The translations under genes and the position numbers were made by a program. Below are positions 1 through 9,981 of a DNA stretch of 64,000 nucleotides, piece after piece. The stretch covers positions 1,490,001-1,554,000 of the forward strand of contig CAWZYM010000114.1 of NCBI GenBank assembly GCA_963966185.1, in the 5' to 3' direction. This stretch comes from Rhabditoides inermis. Taxonomy: Eukaryota; Nematoda; Chromadorea; Rhabditida; Rhabditidae. Position 1 is the first letter of the stretch; each line of letters opens with the position of its first letter. The notes under the pieces are model-generated. The model saw nothing but the letters and a program-made list of their open reading frames with translations, was not told the origin of the DNA and did not search any database.

Positions 1-27
1 TTCCCAGCACAAATCACTGTGTAAATG

Positions 28-343
28 TTAAAGGAGACGAGTACGCAATGAAAAAATGAAATGACCAGCTGATGTCTCACGTCAAAATGATTTTTTTACA
101 AAAACAAAAGTCTCTAGGTCAGTGGCGGGACCAAACTTGCATCTGAATTCTCATCGGAAACTCGTGCCAAGTTTGTACCTCACCGCGAAGAAAGCGCCGA
201 TTGCCTGGTTTTCAAGATGCTATTTTATTTTATATTACATTTATATTAATTAGTAGAATTTTCATTTTGGTTTCATTTCAATCACCATATCAACATTGAT
301 TATGTCAACCTCGTGTTATTATTCCGTACACCTCCCCTTTAAA
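28..343. mobile_element. TTAAAGG-type MITE, copy 1
   Basis: A 316-bp non-coding element. Its left end reads TTAAAGGAG..GAG.ACG and its right end is the approximate reverse complement (..CGTACACCTCCCCTTTAA), so it has terminal inverted repeats of about 25 bp. A second, clearly related copy in the same orientation lies at 61828-62134; shared blocks include GAAACTCGTGCCAAGTTTGTAC and the CATTATTCCGT.CACCTC end. No transposase is present. Positions 1-506 hold nothing else recognisable apart from the intron leading to the first MAGUK exon. Confidence 0.75.
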
Positions 344-506
344 TGATTATAAAATATGCACGCAAATGAGCATTCCCCAACCCCACTGCGCGGTTTTCTG
401 ACAATGCGAGGTTACAAGTACTGTTCTATTTGTGCATTGTATCCCCCTATCCTAGTCTATCCCATTCTTGGGTTACTGTATCTACCGTATGTCTTGTTCA
501 TTGCAG

Positions 507-3438
507 TGCGCAGTTCTCCCTTCCCCCAGCCGAGGCGGATGCCAGGGGCTGTCTGCCCGTCCAGCACGGCGAGGTGTTCCGGGTGGTGGGAAAGAGGTGG
601 GTTTTTTCGGAAACAACTGACACTGCCTTGTTTTACTGTAGTAGTCTAGTACTCATTTTGGTCTGCTATTCGCTCCTCAGAGTCGCTTTTTCAATCCGAG
701 CGTTTGTAATGGTTGAGATTAATCGTGATTTGTGAACAATAGTGTATATTACAAAAAAATGTGTACTAACTACTGACGCGGCTGTCTGCCCGTCGAGGTG
801 TTCGGGGTGGTGGGAAAGAGGTGGGATATTCGAGTTGAAAGAGCTGTCTTGCTGGGTACTTTATAATGCTCGCTTCGTTCCGAGTAGTGGGGAAGAGATC
901 AAAGTTATGAGATGCAAATGTCTTTGCGTGTTGAACTGTGAATGTGAAAACTCGAGTGATATGTGCGTGATTCGAGTCCGTTCAGCTATTTCAATCAATG
1001 TCAGTCACGAGCAACTCGAAAAACATTTATCGGTCCATAAATACTTATGTATGTACAAACAATGCCATCGCACATCCCCGCATCTTCTCCTATCCGAACA
1101 GCTTCCCCCACAGTCTCTTCGCGGCGGATGCGAAGCTCTTCGCCTTGACAGCCAGGTAGGACGGTCCGCCGTACTCGCGCACCTAGAAGAGAGATCATTG
1201 ATTTTTGAGCTTTAGAATGAATTCGACGACTGGATCATGACGACAATTTTGAACCAATAGTTCCTATGAAATATACATTTATCTTTGAATTAAGTGGTTT
1301 TTGTGATGAAAGATACTGACGTTCTGATTAACCTACTTTTACATGGTCGTATTTCTGTAATCTGTAAAGCATATCTCAAATAACACGTCACTACAACTAT
1401 TCACATGTCGGTACAAAACGAATTTATACCCAGAAACGTATTCAACTACTTCTAAGTTACTTTATTAGTCCATCATATCCGTCATCACAAACGTATTCAC
1501 TGTTTGTCTACACGGACACGTATATATGTGCGTATGGATCCGCCCATCATTTCATATTTCAATACACACACAGAAACGTATATCCTATTGAACTACTCTG
1601 AAAACGTATCCGCCCCACCATATTGCAGAAAGTGTCGGTGACGCATGTGTCGTCCTTTGACGAGATGCGAGCCAGCTCGGCGCAGAAACTGGAGCAATGT
1701 TATGAAAATTGATGCATCATAGAAACTCTACCGCACATTCCTGACCATTCACAATTATGTATTAACAGACACTCAAGAGTCATCAAATTATCATGTTAGA
1801 GTTATCGCTAAGAAGGTTACTAATAAACACAATACAGAAAAGTGCAGCGAGTCAAATCGAGGAATACGTTTCAAATCTATCTAATAAAATCATGTTCTCA
1901 AAACTAAAGTTCAATGTGTACAAATTGAACAAAAGTGAATTACACTTTCATATTTTCTGCTGCAAGTTTACTTCACTATACTTCACTGTGCTTGAGTTTA
2001 TTAACTTATACCTACAATACTATTTCCCTACAGCACCGTACACATACAGTACTCACTTGTCGTCTGAAAACTGCAGAACCTCCGAGTCCCATCGTACAGT
2101 AACGGCAGTATCTACAGTACTCTTTTTCCTACAGTACTCCTACAGTACTCTTCCCCTACCGTACCCCTACCGTACTGACTTATCGTCGCACAGCTGTCTG
2201 CCCATGAGTCGATCGTAGCACTCGTCATGCACCACGCACGCCTGCACCATGCGCACTGCAAGCTTATCGATTGATTATCGATTGATCGGATCAATAAATT
2301 AATCAATATCAACTATCTTATAGTAATCAAAAAGGCGACGTCAAACTCGATTATCGTCGAAGTATCAAAAACCTCTATGATTCAAAAAGACACGCTCTGA
2401 GAATTTTCTGAGAATATTTCTATTTCTTGGAATCTTCCTCAGAAAAAGTTGAGCCTGGTCTCTTACAATCAGTTGCTTCACGAAAGACATGCATAGATGG
2501 AAAAAGCATAGATATAGATGCGTATGTGTTCATACGCGTGTCGTAGAATGTAGAGTACGCGAGATCGCGAATAGTTGACTACGGACTAACCCTTCTGCTC
2601 CTCGCTGCAGAAGGTGGACACGAGCAGGTCGGCGGTCGACTCCGACAGGGGCACCACCTTCGAGCCGCATGTCGGCTGGTCCTGGAAAAGACGAAAGATA
2701 GTTGATAGTGATTAGGTGATTTATGTGTATTAATCGAGAATTCCTATGAAACAATGGTCCCCTAACTTGTCAGTGCGTCGGCTGGTCCTGGAAAGTGAAA
2801 AGGAGTTAGGAGAGGATTGCCACTTTCGGGGTGTCAGGAAAGGTGCGCGCCTCATTTTGTTGTTTTTAATGGGAGATTCGAAAATCTTGAATATATGGAG
2901 GCTCTGTGGCGATTTATTTCTACACGGCCTGCCACAGCGTCTCACGAAAGCAAACCACATTGCGTGGACAGGAATCGAACCTGTGATCTCGGTACTCTCG
3001 CGCAAAGAAACTCGTATTGAAGCGTTGGGCTAAATTCAAACACATGCATGCACCGAAACTGAAAGTATTTATAAGTTGAATAACAACTCTTTCAACCAAT
3101 TGTCACATCGTTCCCATCGTCTCTTATAGCCTTAACGTGAAACGTATGTCTTTGAGATAATCACTATACGTTACAATTACTTAATCAATCAATCAATAAC
3201 ATACCTCCTGGGGGGTGGTTGCCACAAAAGGCGCCTGCCTGGCGGGGCGTCTCTGCGCGGCAGTCAGGGAGAGGAGTGAGAGGGAGAGAAGGAGGAGGGG
3301 CAGCTTCATTCTCGTGCGGAGAGAAGGCCAAGTGAGGGGGCCAAGGCGGCTGGAAGTAGGCAGTAGTTGACAGGCAGTTGATTAGTTGAGTTGAGAGGTA
3401 TAATTGTTCAATTAGTCAAGTTTAGAAAATAGTGGTTC

Positions 3439-3483
<45 letters not shown>

Positions 3484-6400
3484 GGGAGAAGGAAAGAGAG
3501 ACTGAAAATAATTGAGACATTCAAAAAAACATCTGTTGCGCGTGAGTGATAAGGTGACAATGCTCCGCAATGGCAGAATTATTGCAGGATGTTGACAACC
3601 AAATATATCACACAAGTGAAACGTATTACAATGCGTTGACATAACGTTGACCTGTCCATAACACATCCGAACTTCCAAACATGAACTGGGAACGTCTTCA
3701 GAGTACTACTCACTACCCACCCAACCACCAAACCACAAACGCGCGATTCAGAGAGTGACTCACATCTTCGAAGATTCACCTAATTCGAAAACGCGCCGCG
3801 ATTTCAAGGCCTCTACTCTCACTCAAGCGGAACCACGAGTGTTAAAAAGACACAGTCGAATCAGTGATGCAATCAATGCGCAATCAGCTGGGATGATGGT
3901 GGATAGGGGAGATTAAGCGTGTGATATGCGCGCGCGAAACCGGCTTTGAGAGTCGTCTGGCAACTCTGCTGTGCAGACTGACTAAGCTAGAGTAGTGAGT
4001 GATCGGAACGGTATGCCCGGATTCCCCCCCCCCCCTTCCTCCGGATTTTGCGGGATTCGCAGAAAATGCTATGCGCATGGATTACGGAACTCGTATAACG
4101 CGGGGTAGTCTAGGAACAGGTATTGGCTTTGAAAAAGCGCGGCATGAAAATCTCGCTCGTTGACAACTTTCCATTTCGTTGTGAATGTTTCGAAAAAACG
4201 TTGCATGCACATTTCGCTGCGTAGAAAGAGTTGCGTCTCGTTGTGAATGATTGAAAAAGCATGCACTTTTCGCACAACTTTCCATTTCGTTGTGAATAAT
4301 GGAAAAGACACAAGTGAACAAACAAACAAACAAACAAACAAACAAACAAACAAACAAACAAACAAACAAACAAACAAACAAACAAACAAACAAACAAACA
4401 AACAAACAAACAAACAAACAAACAAACAAGCAAACAAACAAACAAACAAACAAACAAACAAACAAACAAACAAACAAACAAACAAACAAACAAACAAACA
4501 AACATTGCAGCGCATCGGGCTTGCTCGATGTCGTCTCGGACACTTCCGGGAGACAGGGCCGCGTGCCCCGACCGAGCGAGGCGTACTACGTCGACGTGCT
4601 GCGGAGAGAGGGTGGGGGTGTTTGTTTGTTTGTTTGTTTGTTTGTTTGTTTGTTTGTTTGTTTGTTTGTTTGTTTGTTTGTTTGTTTGTTTGTTTGTTTG
4701 TTTGTTTGTTTGTTTGTTTGTTTGTTTGTTTGTTTGTTTGTTTGTTTGTTTGTTTGTTTGTTTGTTTGTTTGTTTGTTTGTTTGTTTGTTTGTTTGTTTG
4801 TTTGTTTGTTTGTTTGTTTGTTTGTTTGTTTGTTTGTTTGTTTGTTTGTTTGTTTGTTTGTTTGTTTGTTTTTTGTTGGTTTTATTTTCTCTGTTGTGAG
4901 TATAGCATTGTATGTGGTTGGACGTTTGTTTGTTTGTTTACTCTCCTGTTTACATGTTTTGTTGTGACTACAATGTTTTGTTGTACATAGCATTGTAACT
5001 TCACACGTCTTTGATAGATGCGCTTTGGTGACGGCGATGTCAGAGAAAGGAACTTTTATCCTGAGGGTCTTTTGCCAGAAACCTACCTTCACATAACCAT
5101 ATCGCGTCTGCAATGCGTTTACAAAGCCGTTTCCACACTGTAAACGTACTGTAAACGGTTTGCGGACGAGTAACGCAGTAATACTTATAGTTCTGTTCTC
5201 GCAATAAGTTGCGCGCGGTGGGGTAGATCAGAGAAAGACGGAGAGTCAGCTCTCGGCAATAGCGCGCAAACAAGAGAAGCAGACGGTTATGGCACCGTTT
5301 TTCGAACTGCAAGCGAGGTAGATCGAAAACTATCGCCCAGAGTATATGCCTGTTGTTTGCAGTTGCCTTTCCTCGCCCGGTGATTCTGCTCGGCTCGCTT
5401 CGCAGCTTCGTGTCCGATCTGCTCCTCGCAAGGCAGCCGGGAAAGTTCGGACAAGCTGTGCCGCGTGAGTTTATTTATTGTAAACAACACTATCACCTAT
5501 GCTTCTTCTTTTCCCCGCGGCGGGCGGGGGTCTTTATTTTGCCCCGCCGCCGCTGAATGATCGGTCATCGACAAGAATCCTTTCTGAGTAACCAGTGAGG
5601 CGGCGGAAAGTACCATCATGTGGAGAAACTATGGCGCGAGGAGATACTAATTGGCTCCTAAAAAACAGTAGAAATAAAATAACAAAGTTCTTTCCAGACA
5701 CCACCCGGCCTCCTCGGCCGCACGAGAAGAACGGCGCGCACTACTGGTTCGTCAAGCCGAACACCATGGACCAGATGATCAAGGTAGGGGGCTGATAATA
5801 CAGTTGATAATGCTGATAATAATCAGCCGATAATGATCAGCATAACATATTGATTTAACAGATTAAGTAATATATCACATGATCAAGGTATAGGGAAACA
5901 CGGCTGAATATGAGAGATGGCATTATGCATGGAGATGCCAGTCGGAGCCGCGTTCCTCCTCCTAAGCATGTGCTATATAAATGACGCATGAGCGTTACAG
6001 GACATGAAGTTTTCTACACGTTTTCTTTCACAGGACATGACATTTTCTGTATATAGTAGGGTTGATAACATATAGATGTCTATTTGACCAGCCAACATTG
6101 CAATTCGACACAACATTGCAACATTGCAATTATCGTATTATCGGATACGTTTCACGTCTTGCTGATATGGTTTAGTGTATTTGCTCTTCAATACAGTGAA
6201 GTTTTTCTCACAAAACTAATAAAAAAGAAGGCTAGGACATTTAATGCTAACATTCTAAATGAAGGGAAACTTTCTTAATTGATTACTTGAGCGACTAGAT
6301 TTGCTCAAGGTACCTCGGATCCTATCTTCCTATACGTAGTTCGGTCGCGCGGAAGGAAAATATATCAAACCATCTTACTTACTTTCAGTCGAACTCATCT

Positions 6401-8922
6401 GCCATGTGTAGAATTGACTTGTCTTTGTCTTTCCGAGTGATGAGAAACGTTTTTTTCCAGTTTGAAAGAATCCTCCATTCCAGGCGTCTGTCCTCCTCTC
6501 TTTCTCGATTTTTTTTTTATTTTGAGAAGAAGTGCACTATCTTTATCAGGCTCAGGTTTCTTTCACAGATGCAGACAATAGGTCAATAGAAACAAAAAGA
6601 GGAAAAAATACGACATTAATTATCTATAAAAAAAGATAATTTTCCTATACTTTCCAAGACTTCCTGTTCCTAGACGCGAGCAGTCTGTAGAAGGAAAAAG
6701 GGACAAAAACTCGACAACAACATTCTTTTCAAAGATTTTTTTCTTCGATTTTCCCATCCCAGGCGCATCTCTTCCTGGACGCGGGCAGTCTGGCCGGGGT
6801 GTGGTACGGGACGACGGAGGCCGCGGTGAGGACGGTGGCGATCAAGGAGGTGGGTATGACATTTGGAGTCAGCATCTGCTAGTTTGCTCTTGGCCAGTCC
6901 CCCCTGACCAGTCTCCCCATGACCTCTCCTCTCCTGTGTATGAATGGCCTGCATGCATAGTTTGTCAGTACGCTTCTGATTCCCTGTCTCCTTCCTCCCT
7001 GTCTGCAGCATTAATTTGGAGTGTACCCTCTGGTTTTCGAAGTCGAGTTAGCATCAGAATATTGAAATATGTCGTAAATAGCGTACTTTCTCATAGAAAA
7101 GTTATGCTCAAGTTGCCTTAAAGTTTGTTTAATTTTCGCTCGATTACGCTGTTTCTCTAGAAAAATGTGCAGAAATGTGCAAAATCGTGCACAGTTGATG
7201 ATGGTTTCTCCAACTTCCCACCATTTGCGGCATGTGGTCCAATTAACAAAACTGTATCATATCATGTTTTATGTATTTTCAAATTGCGATGCTAACTCTT
7301 CGAAAACCAATTTCGAAAAACAGAGGGTACGCCCTTTAAAGGAACGTACCACTCTTAATTTCTTGTGTAAACTACGACTACCACGTGAAAGAACGTAAAA
7401 ATAAAATCATATGCTAAAAGCTAAAAACCACTTTTCATCAATTAACTATATGCTAAAAATAAATGTAAGGTGTAGAAAACGCCTCGCGAAGTTGTGTATT
7501 TCGTAGTGAGAAATACCGAAACATGCCGTAGATGCACAACGCACACTTCTAAAACCAAAAATGTGTATACTCAAATGACTATCAATGATAATCATATGTG
7601 TATATACACACAATGACATATGTAACGTTTCATTAAATAGTGTGCTTTGTGAGTACGGATTGTTCTACGGCACATTTCGGTATTTCTCACTACGAAATAC
7701 ACAACTTCGCGAGGCGTTTTGTACACATTATTTTCATTTTTAGCATTTAGTTTATTTATGAAGAGTGATTGTATTCTCACGTATTTTCACGTAGCATTCG
7801 TAGTTTACACACGAAATTTAAAGTGATACGTTCCTTTAATCCCGAACTTCCATTCCAGGCCCGGCACTGTCTGCTCGACTCGCCCCACTCCATCGCGCCC
7901 CTCCTCTCCCGAGGATGCGCGCCCATCGTCATACTAGTTGCGGCGAGGGAGTGGCGGCAGCTGCAGTGGGTCAAATATTATTCTATAACTATTTTGCGTA
8001 GTCCGAGATGATTATGATATGATCATTACCATACTAGTCGCGACAAGGGGAGGCAGTAGGTTCATATTTTCGTTCATGTGCTCTGAAAGATCCTATGTTA
8101 GCACCGCAGGACTATTAGGATTGTAGCATATATGATTCATAGTTCATATTGTGTTCCGTTCTATTCCGTTTGCAGCAACGTCCAAACGAGAATCAGATTC
8201 TTATGGGAGGTGTGGTACAGAGATAAAAATGAAGAGGTAGATTAGAAATGTCGCGCAAACAGAGACTCGGATAGAACATCGTGTTTCGAGGTGCGACAAC
8301 GTTGAGAGGTCCGTTTCCAGCAACGTGCTCCAGTTCTCGGGCGCAGGGGAGGCGCAGGCGAGGCAGGAGGCGGAGAGGGACGCCGAGCTGGAGAGCAAGT
8401 ACGGCGCGTATTTGAATGGTGAGCGGATACAGTCTCTGTGTGATGGTTTTCCAAATTGTAACGTGATGATTTTCTCTCGACCCCTTTTTGACCTGGTTGA
8501 CGTTTTACGAAAAGACGTTTTTGAGAAAGTGAGGCGCGTATCTCAATGGTGAGCGGATTCAGCGAACAGCAAACAGCCTTTTGTTTATCAAACGGCTCCT
8601 CGATAAATATTGTACCACATTACCAATCGTACACAGAAAATGAAGCGTCATACAAAAGTCAAAAAAGTACACTCCGGCCGTAGTGCGCTAATCCACACTC
8701 TTAGACTCGATATTGACACGATAACGAGTAGTCTGAAAAATCTCATTGTCAGATAATAACAGAGAAAACAATTTGAAGAATACCTTCCAGCAAAACTACA
8801 TTCCAGCCGTGATCCGCGAGTCGTCTCTGGAAGACGCGTACCAGCGGGTGTGCCACGTGGTGTCGACGAACCAGGAGAGGAGCTGGCTGCCGCGGATGGA
8901 GCAGAGACAGAGACTGGTGTAG
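507..8922 (+). CDS. Discs-large-class MAGUK, 3' half (SH3-hook-GK)
   Basis: Eight exons: 507-596, 4511-4611, 5363-5464, 5698-5783, 6763-6849, 7859-7965, 8321-8418, 8807-8922 (stop TAG). All phases agree and give 261 visible residues; the L27/PDZ part would lie upstream of the window. The order is SH3 (HGEVFRVV, then SDTSGRQGRVPRPSEA), hook (YYVDVLRRE), then a guanylate-kinase-like domain with RPVILLG, PGKFGQAVPHTTRPPRPHEKN, GVWYGTTEAAV and APIVILV, ending ESSLEDAYQRV..SWLPRM. DLG proteins likewise end shortly after the GK domain. The kinase P-loop is degenerate, as in MAGUKs, so a scaffolding role at junctions or synapses is expected by homology. The SH3 tryptophan pair is replaced by LL. C. 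elegans dlg-1 is the natural comparison, but divergence is high, so a diverged paralogue is possible. Confidence 0.85.
1090..3309 (-). CDS. small secreted phospholipase-A2-like protein
   Basis: Five exons on the minus strand: 3309-3205, 2681-2586 read only to the GTTAGT donor (coding 2681-2591), 2255-2180, 1688-1619, 1182-1090 (stop TAG). Phases 0, 1, 2 and 0 match exactly at the four junctions, giving 144 residues. The N-terminus is a signal peptide (MKLPLLLLSLSLLSLTAA). The mature part has eight cysteines (about 40, 60, 72, 78, 88, 93, 106, 112). The core ACVVHDECYD at 71-80 resembles the His-Asp active-site helix of secreted PLA2, with CDDNFC following. The first Cys of the usual CC..H..C is Ala, and no glycine-rich calcium loop is visible, so activity is uncertain. 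The C-terminus is cationic (KSFASAAKRLWGKLFG). The gene lies wholly inside an intron of the MAGUK on the opposite strand. Confidence 0.75.
2745..3035. repeat. tRNA-like repeat fragment
   Basis: Inside intron 1 of the PLA2-like gene. On the minus strand the block ACAGGTTCGATTCCTGT has a good B box and a 5-bp T stem, but no full cloverleaf or plausible anticodon arm can be drawn. The adjoining phrase GTGGCGA.TTATTTCT..CCTGCCACA is shared with the element at 49345-49707, so this looks like a diverged copy of a tRNA-related dispersed repeat rather than a tRNA gene. Confidence 0.5.
4317..4504. repeat. (AACA)n tetranucleotide array
   Basis: About 188 bp of AACA repeats with one interruption near 4430 (CAAG). 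It ends directly at the CATTGCAG acceptor of the MAGUK exon at 4511. It is the reverse complement of the array on the other side of the same exon. Confidence 0.97.
4619..4870. repeat. (TTTG)n tetranucleotide array
   Basis: About 250 bp of uninterrupted TTTG repeats that begin seven bases into the intron after the MAGUK exon 4511-4611. Together with the upstream AACA array it forms an inverted repeat whose loop is just the exon and its two splice sites. A short further run (GTTTGTTTGTTT) lies at 4923-4938. Confidence 0.97.
5186..5346 (+). mobile_element. TATA-flanked 160-bp MITE, copy 1
   Basis: First of eight copies of a short element bounded by TATA on both sides. The consensus starts GTTCTGTGCTCGCAATAAG, holds an internal inverted repeat (TTGCGCGC ... 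GCGCGCAA) and ends GATCGAAAACTATCGCTCTGGCGCAGA. Other copies: 9174-9334, 19391-19545, 29387-29453 (truncated) and 62582-62745 on the plus strand; 30194-30364, 59563-59731 and 60707-60871 on the minus strand. It has no coding capacity. This copy ends 16 nt before the acceptor of the MAGUK exon at 5363. Confidence 0.85.
7336..7839. mobile_element. 504-bp TTAA fold-back element
   Basis: The termini are TTAAAGGAACGTA.CACT and its reverse complement, with inverted arms of about 65 bp. A second nested inverted pair lies at about 7478-7533 and 7664-7720 (block GAAATACACAACTTCGCGAG, nearly perfect). It is non-coding and ends 19 nt before the MAGUK exon at 7859. The TTAAAGGA start is shared with the elements at 28-343, 49345-49707 and 61828-62134. 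Confidence 0.8.
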
Positions 8923-9173
8923 GCGAAGAATGGTTGTCGAGAGAAATTGTACAGTTTTTTTTCGTTTCGATAAAGTTTGCTAAATTTTGACGCGAGCATG
9001 ACAGAGATGTAGGTGTAGGTTGTTGGGGAAAAGAGAGCGATAAATTGTACATGAATTTTGTTTCGATAAATTTTCGTTTTGCTAGTTTTTGATGCGAGCA
9101 TGACAGAAACTGGTGTGGAAGAGACGCACAATTCGACTTGCCAAAAACAATTTAAACGTTGTGTTGGCATGTA

Positions 9174-9334
9174 TATAGTTCTGTGCTCGCGATAAGTGGT
9201 GGGGTAGATCAGAGAACGACGGAGAGTCAGCTCTCGGCAATAGCGCGCAAAACAAGAGAGGCAGTCGGTTATGGTACCGTGTTTCGAACTGCAAGCGAGG
9301 TAGATCGAAAACTATCGCTCTGGCGCAGGCTATA
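9174..9334 (+). mobile_element. TATA-flanked 160-bp MITE, copy 2
   Basis: Full-length plus-strand copy, 3' of the MAGUK stop codon, with TATA at both ends. It separates the last MAGUK exon from a decayed copy of that exon's end at 9337-9385. From about 9520 to 9981 no gene or repeat is recognised. Confidence 0.85.
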
Positions 9335-9981
9335 TGTGTGGTTGCCGCAGGATAATGGAGGAGAGACAGAAACTCGTGTAGGGGAGGAGGAAAGATTAAT
9401 AATATGTATATAAATTCAGTTTTGATAAAATTTCATTTTGCTGAAATTTGATGCGATCATGACAGAAACTGGTATCGGAAGGGAGGTAGAGACTCGTGTA
9501 GGAGACATTTAAGAGATGATAAGAAATTTATTTAAATTGTACATACTACATATCTTTTAAAAAAAATCGTATATTTGACTTGTGCCACAGGAAACGTTTT
9601 TAACGGATTTTGATTCTGAATCGCTTTTAGCAGAATCTTTGCGGCAGTATCTTTCGGAATCGCAAAACAGATATAAGTAGATTACAACGTTTGTGAATGA
9701 ATGCATCTAATACATTATAAATGCCCATAACCTATTTATAAACCGAGTGTTGTTTGCAAATCTTTCTGGTGTTTTCACACGCACATATGTTTCCCAGTGT
9801 GTCTACTGTGAAAAGAACGCTAGAACAGTGGAACACAATAACAGCATATCCAGTCATATGTATGTATGTGTTTTCGCTTGATACAAATGTCAATGTCAAT
9901 CTTATATTCTCACAATGGTAATCGAATATTTCTGAGAGTGTTCTGGTACATACTATTCACTGTACCATTCATACTTTCCCG

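Noticed and set aside
1629..1715. A plus-strand exon reading KVSVTHVSSFDEMRASSAQ
   Set aside because: The minus-strand reading of the same bases fits a five-exon chain with perfect phases, and the MAGUK joins 596 to 4511 in frame without it.
2960..3035. Possible tRNA gene on the minus strand
   Set aside because: A good T arm but no acceptor pairing or anticodon arm, and a relative lies inside a MITE at 49345-49707. The same failure applies to 18895-18960 and 35870-35945.
4069..5113. Long ORFs in all frames around the AACA/TTTG arrays
   Set aside because: They translate only the tetranucleotide repeats (KQTN or FVCL periods). The real coding part is the single exon 4511-4611.
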